Positions 1 to 7,085 of a stretch of 64,000 nt of DNA are shown piece after piece. Below the pieces are notes generated by a model that had not been told where the DNA came from, searched no databases, and saw nothing but the letters and a program-made list of their open reading frames with translations. Within the stretch, counting starts at the first letter, position 1. Every line of letters starts with the position of its first letter. Made by a program: the position numbers and the translations under genes. Source of the DNA: JAGNXB01 sp942490895 (GTDB taxonomy: Bacteria > Bacteroidota > Bacteroidia > Chitinophagales > Saprospiraceae); NCBI GenBank assembly GCA_942490895.1, contig CALNZC010000080.1:1-64000 (forward strand). Direction: 5' to 3'.

Positions 1-308
1 TCCTGGGGTGTCGGCTTTGGATAAATGTCAAGATGAACCATGTTCATGGGATTTGGTTCGGAAAGGGATTACAATCAGTTGCCGGATCAGATCAAAGCCA
101 GAACTATCCGGATCAACAGTACAAATATATCACTTTCTAATATTAAATCAAATACAATTTGTAAAAAAGTTTAATAAAAAACCAGATGTGTTTATGGCCA
201 TTAAATCAATGCGTTAAATAGCAGTGAGTTACGTATATCGAATCCAATCCATGCTAAGTATCAACATGGGTTCTATACATATACATGTCGGAAGCGTAAA
301 TGATGTGT
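1..308. other. gene-free left edge
   Basis: No convincing gene is visible here. The only open frame (8-217, 69 codons) has no recognisable domain, signal peptide or ribosome-binding site. The stretch is AT-rich around 120-190. A 14-base word, gatgtgtttatggc, occurs at 185-198 and again at 302-315, the second copy running into the end of the neighbouring hydrolase gene. I cannot assign a role to it. Confidence 0.6.
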
Positions 309-1199
309 TTATGGCGCTAACACCTTTGAAATGGCTTGGAGATAGGAGGGAAATCCAAGGATCAATGGCAGGTCGTCATGGGCCCCGTTAGGTACACGCA
401 ATGCTGTAGACCGTACTCCCTTGTAGGCATGAAAAACAGGCTCTCCGTGGGTCCGGATGGCGGTGGTTTGATCCTCTTCACCGTGGATCCAGAGGAAAGG
501 TTGGCTGATGGTGGACATCCCCGCGATGTTATCGAAGTTGAGGTCCAGTAGAAAACTGGCTGGAAGGGATAGGGTAGAGCCGTCTTGAACCAACGTTTCG
601 CTGCTGGCCAGCGGTGCTTCCAGGATCAATCCACCCCGGCCGGACAGCTTTGTGGATCCGGCCAATGCTACAGCGGGTATAGATCCCATAGAGAAGCCGT
701 AGACAATGATCCTGTCGGGCGATGCGCCTTGTTCGAACAACCAGTTCAGCGCTGTAAACGCATCCTCAATGATCCCTTCCTGACTGGGTGTTCCCGCAGA
801 AAGCCCATATCCCTGGTAATCCAGAGACATGACTCCGTACCCGATGTTCGGACGAGTGTGGGCGAGCAACTGAATTCGTGGCCAATAGAAATCCAGGTGA
901 TCCCTGTTTCCATGACAATAGAGGATGATCGTATCTGTTGATAGGGTTGTCAACCTGCCGACGTAGAGGCCTTGAATGTTGACGGGATTACCGTTGGCCG
1001 AACTGATCAGGGGTACCCAGTGTATGAGTGAGTCTGGAATATGGTCGGTCTGTGGGAGGCGAAAATCGACTTCCCCCGAATAGTCATCCAGATAGTAGGC
1101 ATCAATGGATGTCGGTTCAAACAGGTAGTCATCCAACCGGAGACATCCTGCGGCAAACATGAGGAGGGTCAGCGTGACAAACAGTTGAAAAGACCTCAT
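309..1199 (-). CDS. alpha/beta hydrolase lipoprotein
   Basis: A 296-residue alpha/beta-hydrolase fold protein, probably a serine esterase or lipase-like enzyme of unknown substrate. The N-terminus is a lipoprotein signal ending at Cys19 (lipobox-like FAAGC), so it should be anchored in the cell envelope. The oxyanion HG motif is at 96-97, the nucleophile elbow is GFSMGS with Ser170, and the likely triad partners are Asp243 (HGEEDQ) and His274 (NGAHDD). The start codon overlaps the stop of the upstream gene as ATGA, so the two are probably translationally coupled. The family (YqiA/FrsA-like single-domain hydrolases) is too broad to name a reaction. Confidence 0.85.
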   Translation of the reverse strand: MRSFQLFVTLTLLMFAAGCLRLDDYLFEPTSIDAYYLDDYSGEVDFRLPQTDHIPDSLIHWVPLISSANGNPVNIQGLYVGRLTTLSTDTIILYCHGNRDHLDFYWPRIQLLAHTRPNIGYGVMSLDYQGYGLSAGTPSQEGIIEDAFTALNWLFEQGASPDRIIVYGFSMGSIPAVALAGSTKLSGRGGLILEAPLASSETLVQDGSTLSLPASFLLDLNFDNIAGMSTISQPFLWIHGEEDQTTAIRTHGEPVFHAYKGVRSTALRVPNGAHDDLPLILGFPSYLQAISKVLAP

Positions 1200-1858
1200 A
1201 GAAATCGATATTGGACAGTGAGGTAGACGCCAAGGGCCCCCCGATGGTCGGGTGCCTGGTATTCTATGGCATTAAAGCGATTGTCTATTCCCGGAGCCAG
1301 CCACTTGGACTCCAGACTGAAGTCCCAGTCCTGGCGACGGTATTGGTATCCCAGATAGAATGCCGGACGCCAAAGTTTATAGGTCGATCGTTCTCGGGCC
1401 TGTTCCCGATGCGGGTCAAACCAATGACTCATACCGATATAGCCCAAGTGTCGGTTAGGCGTATTGCTCCACCACAAATGGAGGTCCGCTTGTGGATAGA
1501 ATCGCCATCGATGGAGGGACAGATCACTCAGGGTATTGACGCGCAGCCCCGTATTGAGGCCAGGCCGAATACCCGAGGGAAAGGACCATGTTTTTTGCGC
1601 TCCAGGGTCCAGGTAAATCGATTGATATAATAGGGCCGTGGTATGTATGCCGATGTCTGCCATCCATCCATTGGTCATTCCTCTGGCGGCATATAAGGCA
1701 GAAAAGGGGATAGGCAGCACTGCATCACCCAGTTGAATCAGGGGGCCACCTGCTTGCACACCAACGGCAGATTCACCATCCACTAATGGATAGACCTGCC
1801 GCTGTCCAACGCAAGAGGAAAAGAGGAGGATGGCCAGGAGGGATCGCCAATATGACAT
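1196..1858 (-). CDS. putative lipoprotein of unknown function
   Basis: About 220 residues and not recognised by family. The chosen start is the internal Met at 1858 because it gives a clean lipoprotein signal (hydrophobic run then LLFSSC); a Met 18 bases upstream (1876) is also open. The rest is rich in aromatic residues and alternating short hydrophobic stretches (for example YLGYQYRR, VYLTVQYRF at the C-terminus), which resembles a small outer-membrane beta-barrel ending in an aromatic residue. That is inference. It overlaps the following hydrolase by 4 bases, implying co-translation, and lies just downstream of the pnp terminator. Confidence 0.65.
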   Translation of the reverse strand: MSYWRSLLAILLFSSCVGQRQVYPLVDGESAVGVQAGGPLIQLGDAVLPIPFSALYAARGMTNGWMADIGIHTTALLYQSIYLDPGAQKTWSFPSGIRPGLNTGLRVNTLSDLSLHRWRFYPQADLHLWWSNTPNRHLGYIGMSHWFDPHREQARERSTYKLWRPAFYLGYQYRRQDWDFSLESKWLAPGIDNRFNAIEYQAPDHRGALGVYLTVQYRFL

Positions 1859-1883
1859 GGGATCAAGATAGGGCATTCGGTGT

Positions 1884-1920
1884 AAAAAAAGAAGCCACCC
1901 GCCTGCCGGCGGATGGCTTC
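1884..1920 (-). terminator. pnp rho-independent terminator
   Basis: Read on the minus strand this is a 13-bp stem (gaagccatccgcc / ggcgggtggcttc, with one G-U pair), a 4-base loop and a run of seven T. The wobble pair forms only on the minus-strand transcript, so it serves pnp, which ends 29 bases before it. Confidence 0.9.
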
Positions 1921-1948
1921 TGTATAGGTTGACTGTAAAGCGTACAGA

Positions 1949-4249
1949 TTAACGTCCGCCGCGGTATCCACCACCGCCACGGTTGCCACCTCTGTCGCCT
2001 CCGCGATCACCACCGCGATCTCCGCGATCGCCACCACGGCCACCTCGGTCACCGCCGCGTCCGCCTCTGTCGCCACCTCCTCCGCCTTCGCGACGTGGTG
2101 GGCGATCATCTTCGGACATCCCTTCCGGGCGTGGAAGTAACACTTTTCGGCTGAGGCGGAATTTGCCGGTCCGCTCGTCGATATCGATCAGCTTCACCTG
2201 AAGAGTATCCCCTTCATTTAATGCATCTTCGACGCGATCCAGGCGCTCCCAGGTGATCTCAGAAATATGCAACAGGCCACTCTTGCCCTGGAAGTCTACA
2301 AAACAACCATAGGGCTGAAGTGAAACGACGACTGCATCATATACATCACCGATTTCGGGGACGTGGGTGATCATCTTGATCCGACCCACGGCATTATCGA
2401 TATCCTCCTTGTTACTGGAAGAGATCTGGACATATCCTTTGCCGTCCCTTTCTTCGATGTTGATCGTTGTCTTGGTGATCTCCTGCATCTCCTGGATGAT
2501 CTTACCACCAGGTCCGATTACCGCACCAATAAACGACTTGTCGATGACCAGTTCTACGATACGAGGAGCGTGAGGTTTGAGGTCATCATTCGGAGCAGCC
2601 AAAGTCTTGGCCATTTCCTTCAGAATGTGCAACCGACCCTGACGGGCTTGCTCAAGCGCTTTTTCCAGTTGCTCATAAGGCAAACCGTCAATCTTGATAT
2701 CCATTTGGCAGGCACAGATCCCTTTTTCGGTTCCGGTGACCTTGAAGTCCATATCTCCCAAGGCATCCTCGTCTCCAAGAATGTCAGACAGAATGGCCAC
2801 GCTGTTTCCTTCTGCAATCATACCCATTGCAATACCTGAAACGGCACTACGGATCGGCACACCGCCATCCATCATCGCCAGGGCGCCGGCACATACCGTT
2901 GCCATAGACGAGGAGCCATTGGACTCCAGGATGTCGGATACAAGTCGCACAGTGTATGGAAAATCTTCTGGCATCACCTGTTTCAAGGATCGGGCAGCCA
3001 GGTTGGCATGCCCAACTTCACGACGGCCGGGGCCACGTTGAGGCTTTACTTCACCAACTGAAAATCCAGGAAAATTATAATGCAACAGGAATCTGGAAAA
3101 ACCGAACTCCTGAGCGGTGTCGACCATAGCGGCATCCGTTTTGGTACCCAAAGTCAGTGAGGTCAGGGCCTGTGTTTCACCACGGGTGAAGATGGCTGAT
3201 CCATGCGTCGTCGGGAGGTAATCCACCTCCGTCCAAATGTCACGGATCTCATCGAGACGACGACCATCCAGACGGATAGACGTGTCGAGAACCATTTGAC
3301 GGATCACTTTTTTCTTGAGTTTGTCAAAATAGGATGCCATCAAGCCTCCTTTTTCTTCTACATACTCCTCACCTTTATCAGCGGTGACTTTTTCCTTGTA
3401 TTCTGTATAGATCGCTTTAAAGCGGTCCTTACGTGTGCCTTTATCCAGGGCGCCTTTAGCGACATCCAGGATCTTGTCCTTGGCAAAAGCGGCCACACCA
3501 GCCTCGATTTCGGCATCTGTTTCAGCATCCGGACGGACACGCTTGACAGTCGCTTTCTCACCGACCAGTTGAGCCAGGGCATGTTGAGCGGCGACCTGAG
3601 TCTTGATGGCGTCATGGCCAACTCGGATCGCATCGATCAGTTCCTGCTCAGAACATTCTTTCATTTCACCTTCGACCATCATCACATCAGCTTCGGTGGC
3701 CGCCACGATGATATCCATAGTGGCATCGACCAGAGCCGATTTGTTCGGGTTGATATGGTAGGTGCCGTTGATCTTGGCAACACGGACTTCAGAGATCGGT
3801 CCGGCCCATGGAATATTCGATACCCACAGCGCTGCGGAGGCAGCCAGTGCAGCAAATGCATCCGGGGGTACATCTAGGTCGGTGGAGATCAGGTTGAGAA
3901 TGACCTGTGTGTCATTCATATAGCCATCTGGAAACAACGGCCGAATGGCACGGTCGATCAGACGACAGATCAGGACTTCATGATCGTTCAGTCGGGTTTC
4001 CCGACGGAAGAAGTTGCCCGGGATGCGTCCCGCAGCAGCAAAACGCTCCTGATAGTCAACAGATAGTGGAAAAAAAGGTGCACCTGGACGTGGCTCCAGA
4101 GCGGAGACGACGGTGGCCAGCAACATTGTGTTGCCACACCGAACGACTACGGAACCATCAGCCTGTGCGGCTAATTTCCCAGTCTCCAGAATGACCTCCC
4201 GACCATCAGGAAGATGGAATGAGGTGGTGGTTGGAATTTGCTTCCCCAT
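1949..4249 (-). CDS. pnp: polyribonucleotide nucleotidyltransferase with RGG-rich tail
   Basis: PNPase, the phosphorolytic 3'-5' exoribonuclease of mRNA turnover, 766 residues. The usual order is visible: first RNase PH domain, helical linker, second RNase PH domain (SGSSSMA-type active region near the middle), a KH domain with the GPGGK loop around residue 580, and an S1 domain (about 630-700). After the S1 domain a tail of about 50 residues (from about 719 to the end) is almost entirely Gly, Arg and Asp in repeats such as GGDRGGRGGDRG. Ordinary PNPases are about 700-710 residues, so the tail is an addition. RGG boxes elsewhere bind RNA, so the tail may add RNA affinity (inference). It follows rpsO on the same strand, the classic rpsO-pnp order, but a terminator lies between them. 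Confidence 0.97.
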   Translation of the reverse strand: MGKQIPTTTSFHLPDGREVILETGKLAAQADGSVVVRCGNTMLLATVVSALEPRPGAPFFPLSVDYQERFAAAGRIPGNFFRRETRLNDHEVLICRLIDRAIRPLFPDGYMNDTQVILNLISTDLDVPPDAFAALAASAALWVSNIPWAGPISEVRVAKINGTYHINPNKSALVDATMDIIVAATEADVMMVEGEMKECSEQELIDAIRVGHDAIKTQVAAQHALAQLVGEKATVKRVRPDAETDAEIEAGVAAFAKDKILDVAKGALDKGTRKDRFKAIYTEYKEKVTADKGEEYVEEKGGLMASYFDKLKKKVIRQMVLDTSIRLDGRRLDEIRDIWTEVDYLPTTHGSAIFTRGETQALTSLTLGTKTDAAMVDTAQEFGFSRFLLHYNFPGFSVGEVKPQRGPGRREVGHANLAARSLKQVMPEDFPYTVRLVSDILESNGSSSMATVCAGALAMMDGGVPIRSAVSGIAMGMIAEGNSVAILSDILGDEDALGDMDFKVTGTEKGICACQMDIKIDGLPYEQLEKALEQARQGRLHILKEMAKTLAAPNDDLKPHAPRIVELVIDKSFIGAVIGPGGKIIQEMQEITKTTINIEERDGKGYVQISSSNKEDIDNAVGRIKMITHVPEIGDVYDAVVVSLQPYGCFVDFQGKSGLLHISEITWERLDRVEDALNEGDTLQVKLIDIDERTGKFRLSRKVLLPRPEGMSEDDRPPRREGGGGGDRGGRGGDRGGRGGDRGDRGGDRGGDRGGNRGGGGYRGGR

Positions 4250-4402
4250 GTGAATGGCGTTTGAATGTCAGCAATAAATAGGCAATGTCCCCGAAGCGAA
4301 TGGAACAGCACGGTGGATACCGTGGATTTGCGTTGCTGGATCGCCATTGTTAAGAAAAGAACTAGGGCTGCAATGCAGAACGGTCGCTTCTAAAGGGAGT
4401 AT

Positions 4403-4432
4403 AAAAAAAGTGTCCTCCAATGAGGACACTTT
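4403..4432 (-). terminator. rpsO rho-independent terminator
   Basis: Minus strand: an 11-bp perfect stem (aaagtgtcctc / gaggacacttt), a 4-base loop, then a run of T. It lies 9 bases after the rpsO stop codon, and 150 bases before the pnp start, so rpsO and pnp are at least partly separate transcripts. Confidence 0.9.
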
Positions 4433-4440
4433 ATCAGTTA

Positions 4441-4719
4441 TCAAGCACGACGTATACCCAGCTCGTCACAGAGCGAACGGTAACGTGTGATATCCTTTTT
4501 CATCATGTAGGATAACATTCGCTTCCGCTGGCCAACGAGGTGTAACAAGGCACGACGACAAGAATGATCTTTGTTATTCGTTTTGAGGTGTTCGGAAAGG
4601 CTGGCAATTCGGTAGGTAAACAGAGCGACTTGACCCTCAATGGATCCAGTGTTCTCGGCGCTACCGCCATGCTTTGCGAAAATCTCGTCTTTTTTTTCTT
4701 TACTCAGGTAAACACTCAT
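4441..4719 (-). CDS. rpsO: 30S ribosomal protein S15
   Basis: S15, a primary 16S rRNA-binding protein of the small subunit, 92 residues (family about 89). The conserved core HGGSAENTGS, the helix LSEHLKTNNKDHSCRRALLHLVGQR-type region and the C-terminal YRSLCDELGIRR are all present. The open frame extends 29 codons upstream, but the start is placed at 4719 because the family begins MSVYLSKE-like and because a strong promoter lies at 4777-4807. In many bacteria S15 represses its own translation through its leader; the roughly 50-nt leader here could serve that, but I cannot show it. Confidence 0.97.
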   Translation of the reverse strand: MSVYLSKEKKDEIFAKHGGSAENTGSIEGQVALFTYRIASLSEHLKTNNKDHSCRRALLHLVGQRKRMLSYMMKKDITRYRSLCDELGIRRA

Positions 4720-4776
4720 AGGGTTCAGATAAAATTGGTGACCAAATGCGATTTCGAAAATCTTCTTTAGCGGGTG

Positions 4777-4807
4777 CAAAGGTAGTGGATTCCCAGAGAT
4801 ATTCAAA
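4777..4807 (-). promoter_or_regulatory. rpsO promoter (Bacteroidota type)
   Basis: On the minus strand TTTG (4807-4804), a 19-base spacer and TACCTTTG (4784-4777) match the Bacteroidota -33/-7 consensus TTTG-N19-21-TAnnTTTG. Transcription should begin near 4772, giving a leader of about 50 nt before rpsO. Confidence 0.75.
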
Positions 4808-4836
4808 TAAGCCCCAGTCTTTTATCCCACGCTCAC

Positions 4837-5619
4837 CTATTTACGATCAAATTGTTTGGATTCCTCCCAAAGCACATCCATTTCATCCAGGCTCATTGTC
4901 TTCAATTCACGATCTGCATGAGCTTCGATATACTCAAAACGCTTCTTAAATTTCCGGTTGACCCGTTCAAGTGCCGTTTCTGGATCGACCTTAATGAAGC
5001 GAGCATAATTAATCAGAGCAAAGAGCACATCACCGAACTCTTCTTCCACGCGTTCCTGTCCGTGCCCCTGGTCCAGCGCTTCACGCAATTCTCCTATCTC
5101 CTCAGTCACTTTTTCCCAAACCTGGTCTGTCGTGTCCCATTCAAATCCGACCTGAGCCGTTTTCTCCTGCATTCGATAAGCCTTGACCATCGCCGGTAAG
5201 GAAAGGGGGACCCCTTCCAGAACGGATTTCTTACCTGTCTGTAATTTGATCTTCTCCCAATTCTGTTTGACCTCTTCGGCATCAGCCACCTTTACATCAC
5301 CATATATATGTGGATGCCGTTCGATCAGCTTCTCACAAATGGCGTGGAGGGAATCAGCGATATCAAATGCGTTTTGCTCCTCAGCGATGCGGGCATAAAA
5401 GACCATGTGGAGCATCAAGTCACCAATTTCCTCCTTGACTCCGGGAAGATCGTCATCTAATATGGCATCTGCCAGCTCATAGGTCTCCTCTATGGTCAGA
5501 TTACGGAGACTGGAAAGCGTCTGTTTTTTATCCCAGGGACATTGCTCGCGCAATTCATCCATGATCTTGCACAGGCGGCCAAAGGCTTCTTCACTTTTCT
5601 GGTGGCGTTGCGGATCCAT
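4837..5619 (-). CDS. mazG: nucleoside triphosphate pyrophosphohydrolase MazG
   Basis: MazG hydrolyses (d)NTPs to NMP and pyrophosphate and acts in nucleotide-pool sanitation. The 260-residue length matches the two-domain form (about 263 in E. coli). Each MazG domain shows its EExxE metal-binding helix: EETYELADAILD in the N-terminal half preceded by CPWDKKQT, and VEEEFGDVLFALIN with KVTEEIGEL in the C-terminal half. The CPWD motif near residue 34 is diagnostic of the family. It is transcribed in the same direction as rpsO, with 117 bases between them, and rpsO has its own promoter. Confidence 0.95.
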   Translation of the reverse strand: MDPQRHQKSEEAFGRLCKIMDELREQCPWDKKQTLSSLRNLTIEETYELADAILDDDLPGVKEEIGDLMLHMVFYARIAEEQNAFDIADSLHAICEKLIERHPHIYGDVKVADAEEVKQNWEKIKLQTGKKSVLEGVPLSLPAMVKAYRMQEKTAQVGFEWDTTDQVWEKVTEEIGELREALDQGHGQERVEEEFGDVLFALINYARFIKVDPETALERVNRKFKKRFEYIEAHADRELKTMSLDEMDVLWEESKQFDRK

Positions 5620-5664
5620 TTAAAAGCATTTTGTCATTCGGAACCAAAGATGGGGGGAAGCTGT

Positions 5665-5672
5665 TAGATTTG
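5665..5672 (+). promoter_or_regulatory. -7 box upstream of small membrane protein
   Basis: TAGATTTG fits TAnnTTTG, 20 bases before the ATG at 5693. No TTTG is found at the expected -33 distance, so this rests on the -7 element alone. Confidence 0.45.
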
Positions 5673-5692
5673 TGGTCTGACAAGCAATCATT

Positions 5693-5902
5693 ATGCAATT
5701 CCTCTACACCCTTGCCATTATTTTTGGCGTATTCCTGATCTCTTTCGTCCTCATCAATATCCGGCATATCCTGACCGGTAACGAGTTCAGAGGGAGCTGT
5801 TCGTCCAATAACCCGATGTTGAAAAATCAATTGGGTGAATGTACGGTCTGTGGTAAAACCGCAGAAGAAGCTTGTAAAATGCCTGAACCAGGAAAAGCCT
5901 AA
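5693..5902 (+). CDS. small Cys-rich membrane protein, NqrM-like
   Basis: A 69-residue protein with one N-terminal transmembrane helix (residues 3-23) followed by a short cytoplasmic or periplasmic tail containing four cysteines in the arrangement RGSCSSNNP...GECTVCGK...EEACK. The arrangement (membrane helix, then G[ST]C and CxxC) resembles NqrM (DUF539), the maturation factor for iron insertion into Na+-NQR, and similar small proteins are common in Bacteroidota. Function here is inference: no nqr genes lie in the window. It is followed by the MbnP-like gene after 19 bases on the same strand, so the two may be cotranscribed. Confidence 0.75.
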   Translation: MQFLYTLAIIFGVFLISFVLINIRHILTGNEFRGSCSSNNPMLKNQLGECTVCGKTAEEACKMPEPGKA

Positions 5903-5921
5903 ATTCAAAATTGATCTCCCT

Positions 5922-6896
5922 ATGAAAGCGATACTCGCCCTTCTGAGTCTTCTTATTACTGTAGCTGTGACCGCACAGGAAGTGCCAGTAACCCTGAAAT
6001 TTCAACATGCTATCGTTGACGAGGTGTTGGCTCCGGGTGAAGTTTATCCGTCTATCCAGGGCAACTTTATGGTGACACGGCTCTCGTATTACCTCAGCGA
6101 CATCGAGTTGATCCATGATGGTGGTCAGCGCTATGCGTTTGACGACTTGTATGTTTTGGTCCACGGTTTTCAGGATACATATGATCTCGGCATGGCTGAC
6201 ATTCAGGAAATTGAAGGTATTGCCTTTAATATTGGGGTCGACAGTGTCACTAATCACGAGGATCCAGCCTTATGGCCATCAGAACATCCGTTATCCTTTC
6301 AGTCTCCCAGCATGCATTGGGGCTGGCTCAGTGGTTACCGTTTTCTGGCAATAGAAGGACTGCTTGATGGCAATCAGGATGGTGATCCGGAGAAAGTCTG
6401 GGAATTCCATGTAGTAGGTGATGAATTGCTGACCCATGTAGAAGTCATGCTTGATGATCCACAGCCGGTGAGTGTGGGGACAGAAGTAAATCTCCATGCC
6501 GATTATCTCAAATTGTTCGATCAGCTCAGCATGGACAACATTCTCCATGGGAGTGGTTCGATCGTCACAAAAATGATGGGCAACTGGAACAAAGGGCCGG
6601 TATTTACCGCCTTACCTTTCGTGACCTCCACCCTGGATCCAAAAGCAAGTTCGACCGATTTGCATATCCTGGGTAATCCAACAAGAGATATCGTTCGCAT
6701 CCATTGTACAAGCGAAGACTTGACAACGCAGTCTGTCATTCAGGTTGTGGATATGACGGGTAGGCTTGTCGCCCAAAAGTCAATGGGTGGAGCAACCGGG
6801 ATCTATGAAATCCGGATTCCTGGTCCTGGGACGTATCAGGTGATTCTGCTCGATGGTAATCGGGTATTGGAAACACACCAGATCATCAGTCAGTAA
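5922..6896 (+). CDS. MbnP-like secreted protein with T9SS sorting domain
   Basis: A 324-residue secreted protein. Start chosen at 5922 because it opens a typical signal peptide (MKAILALLSLLITVAVTAQ); the longer frame to 5835 overlaps the previous gene. The body matches the MbnP family (copper-associated periplasmic proteins, often near the di-haem partner MbnH): VPVTLKF start, YYLSDIEL, FNIGVDS and SPSMHWGWLSGYRF motifs. From about residue 250 a Por-secretion (type A) sorting domain follows: GNPTRD..., VVDMTGRLV, GTYQVILLDG, so it should be exported by T9SS. No MbnH or methanobactin gene is adjacent, so a copper role is only family-based. Confidence 0.85.
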   Translation: MKAILALLSLLITVAVTAQEVPVTLKFQHAIVDEVLAPGEVYPSIQGNFMVTRLSYYLSDIELIHDGGQRYAFDDLYVLVHGFQDTYDLGMADIQEIEGIAFNIGVDSVTNHEDPALWPSEHPLSFQSPSMHWGWLSGYRFLAIEGLLDGNQDGDPEKVWEFHVVGDELLTHVEVMLDDPQPVSVGTEVNLHADYLKLFDQLSMDNILHGSGSIVTKMMGNWNKGPVFTALPFVTSTLDPKASSTDLHILGNPTRDIVRIHCTSEDLTTQSVIQVVDMTGRLVAQKSMGGATGIYEIRIPGPGTYQVILLDGNRVLETHQIISQ

Positions 6897-6922
6897 ACAA
6901 CTTTACCTTTTTTCAAGGGTTA

Positions 6923-6960
6923 GACAACAGGCCATTGGGGTGACCCAATGGCCTGTTGTC
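6923..6960. terminator. bidirectional hairpin between convergent genes
   Basis: A perfect 17-bp stem (gacaacaggccattggg and its complement) with a 4-base loop, between the convergent ends of the MbnP-like gene and the alpha-2-macroglobulin gene. On the plus strand it is followed by gtttt; on the minus strand a T-rich stretch (ttgaaaaaagg) follows about 8 bases later. It probably stops transcription from both sides. Confidence 0.75.
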
Positions 6961-7085
6961 GTTTTGGGTGAGTTTCAGCTGGAGCCCTCATCGGTTTCTT
7001 CCTGGAGTCAATTGACCGGTCTGATGCGCATTTCAGCAGATTAGAGCTGCCACGGTCAGCCGGAATTGCACTCGTTGCCACTACC

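Noticed and set aside
8..217. 69-codon open frame at the left edge
   Set aside because: No domain, signal peptide or ribosome-binding site, and odd composition; treated as chance.
1783..2109. Minus-strand frame rich in Ala/Val/Glu repeats overlapping pnp
   Set aside because: It is the shifted reading of the repetitive RGG-coding DNA of pnp.
3203..3877. Long antisense open frame (224 codons) opposite pnp
   Set aside because: Shadow of a conserved coding region; no recognisable protein features.
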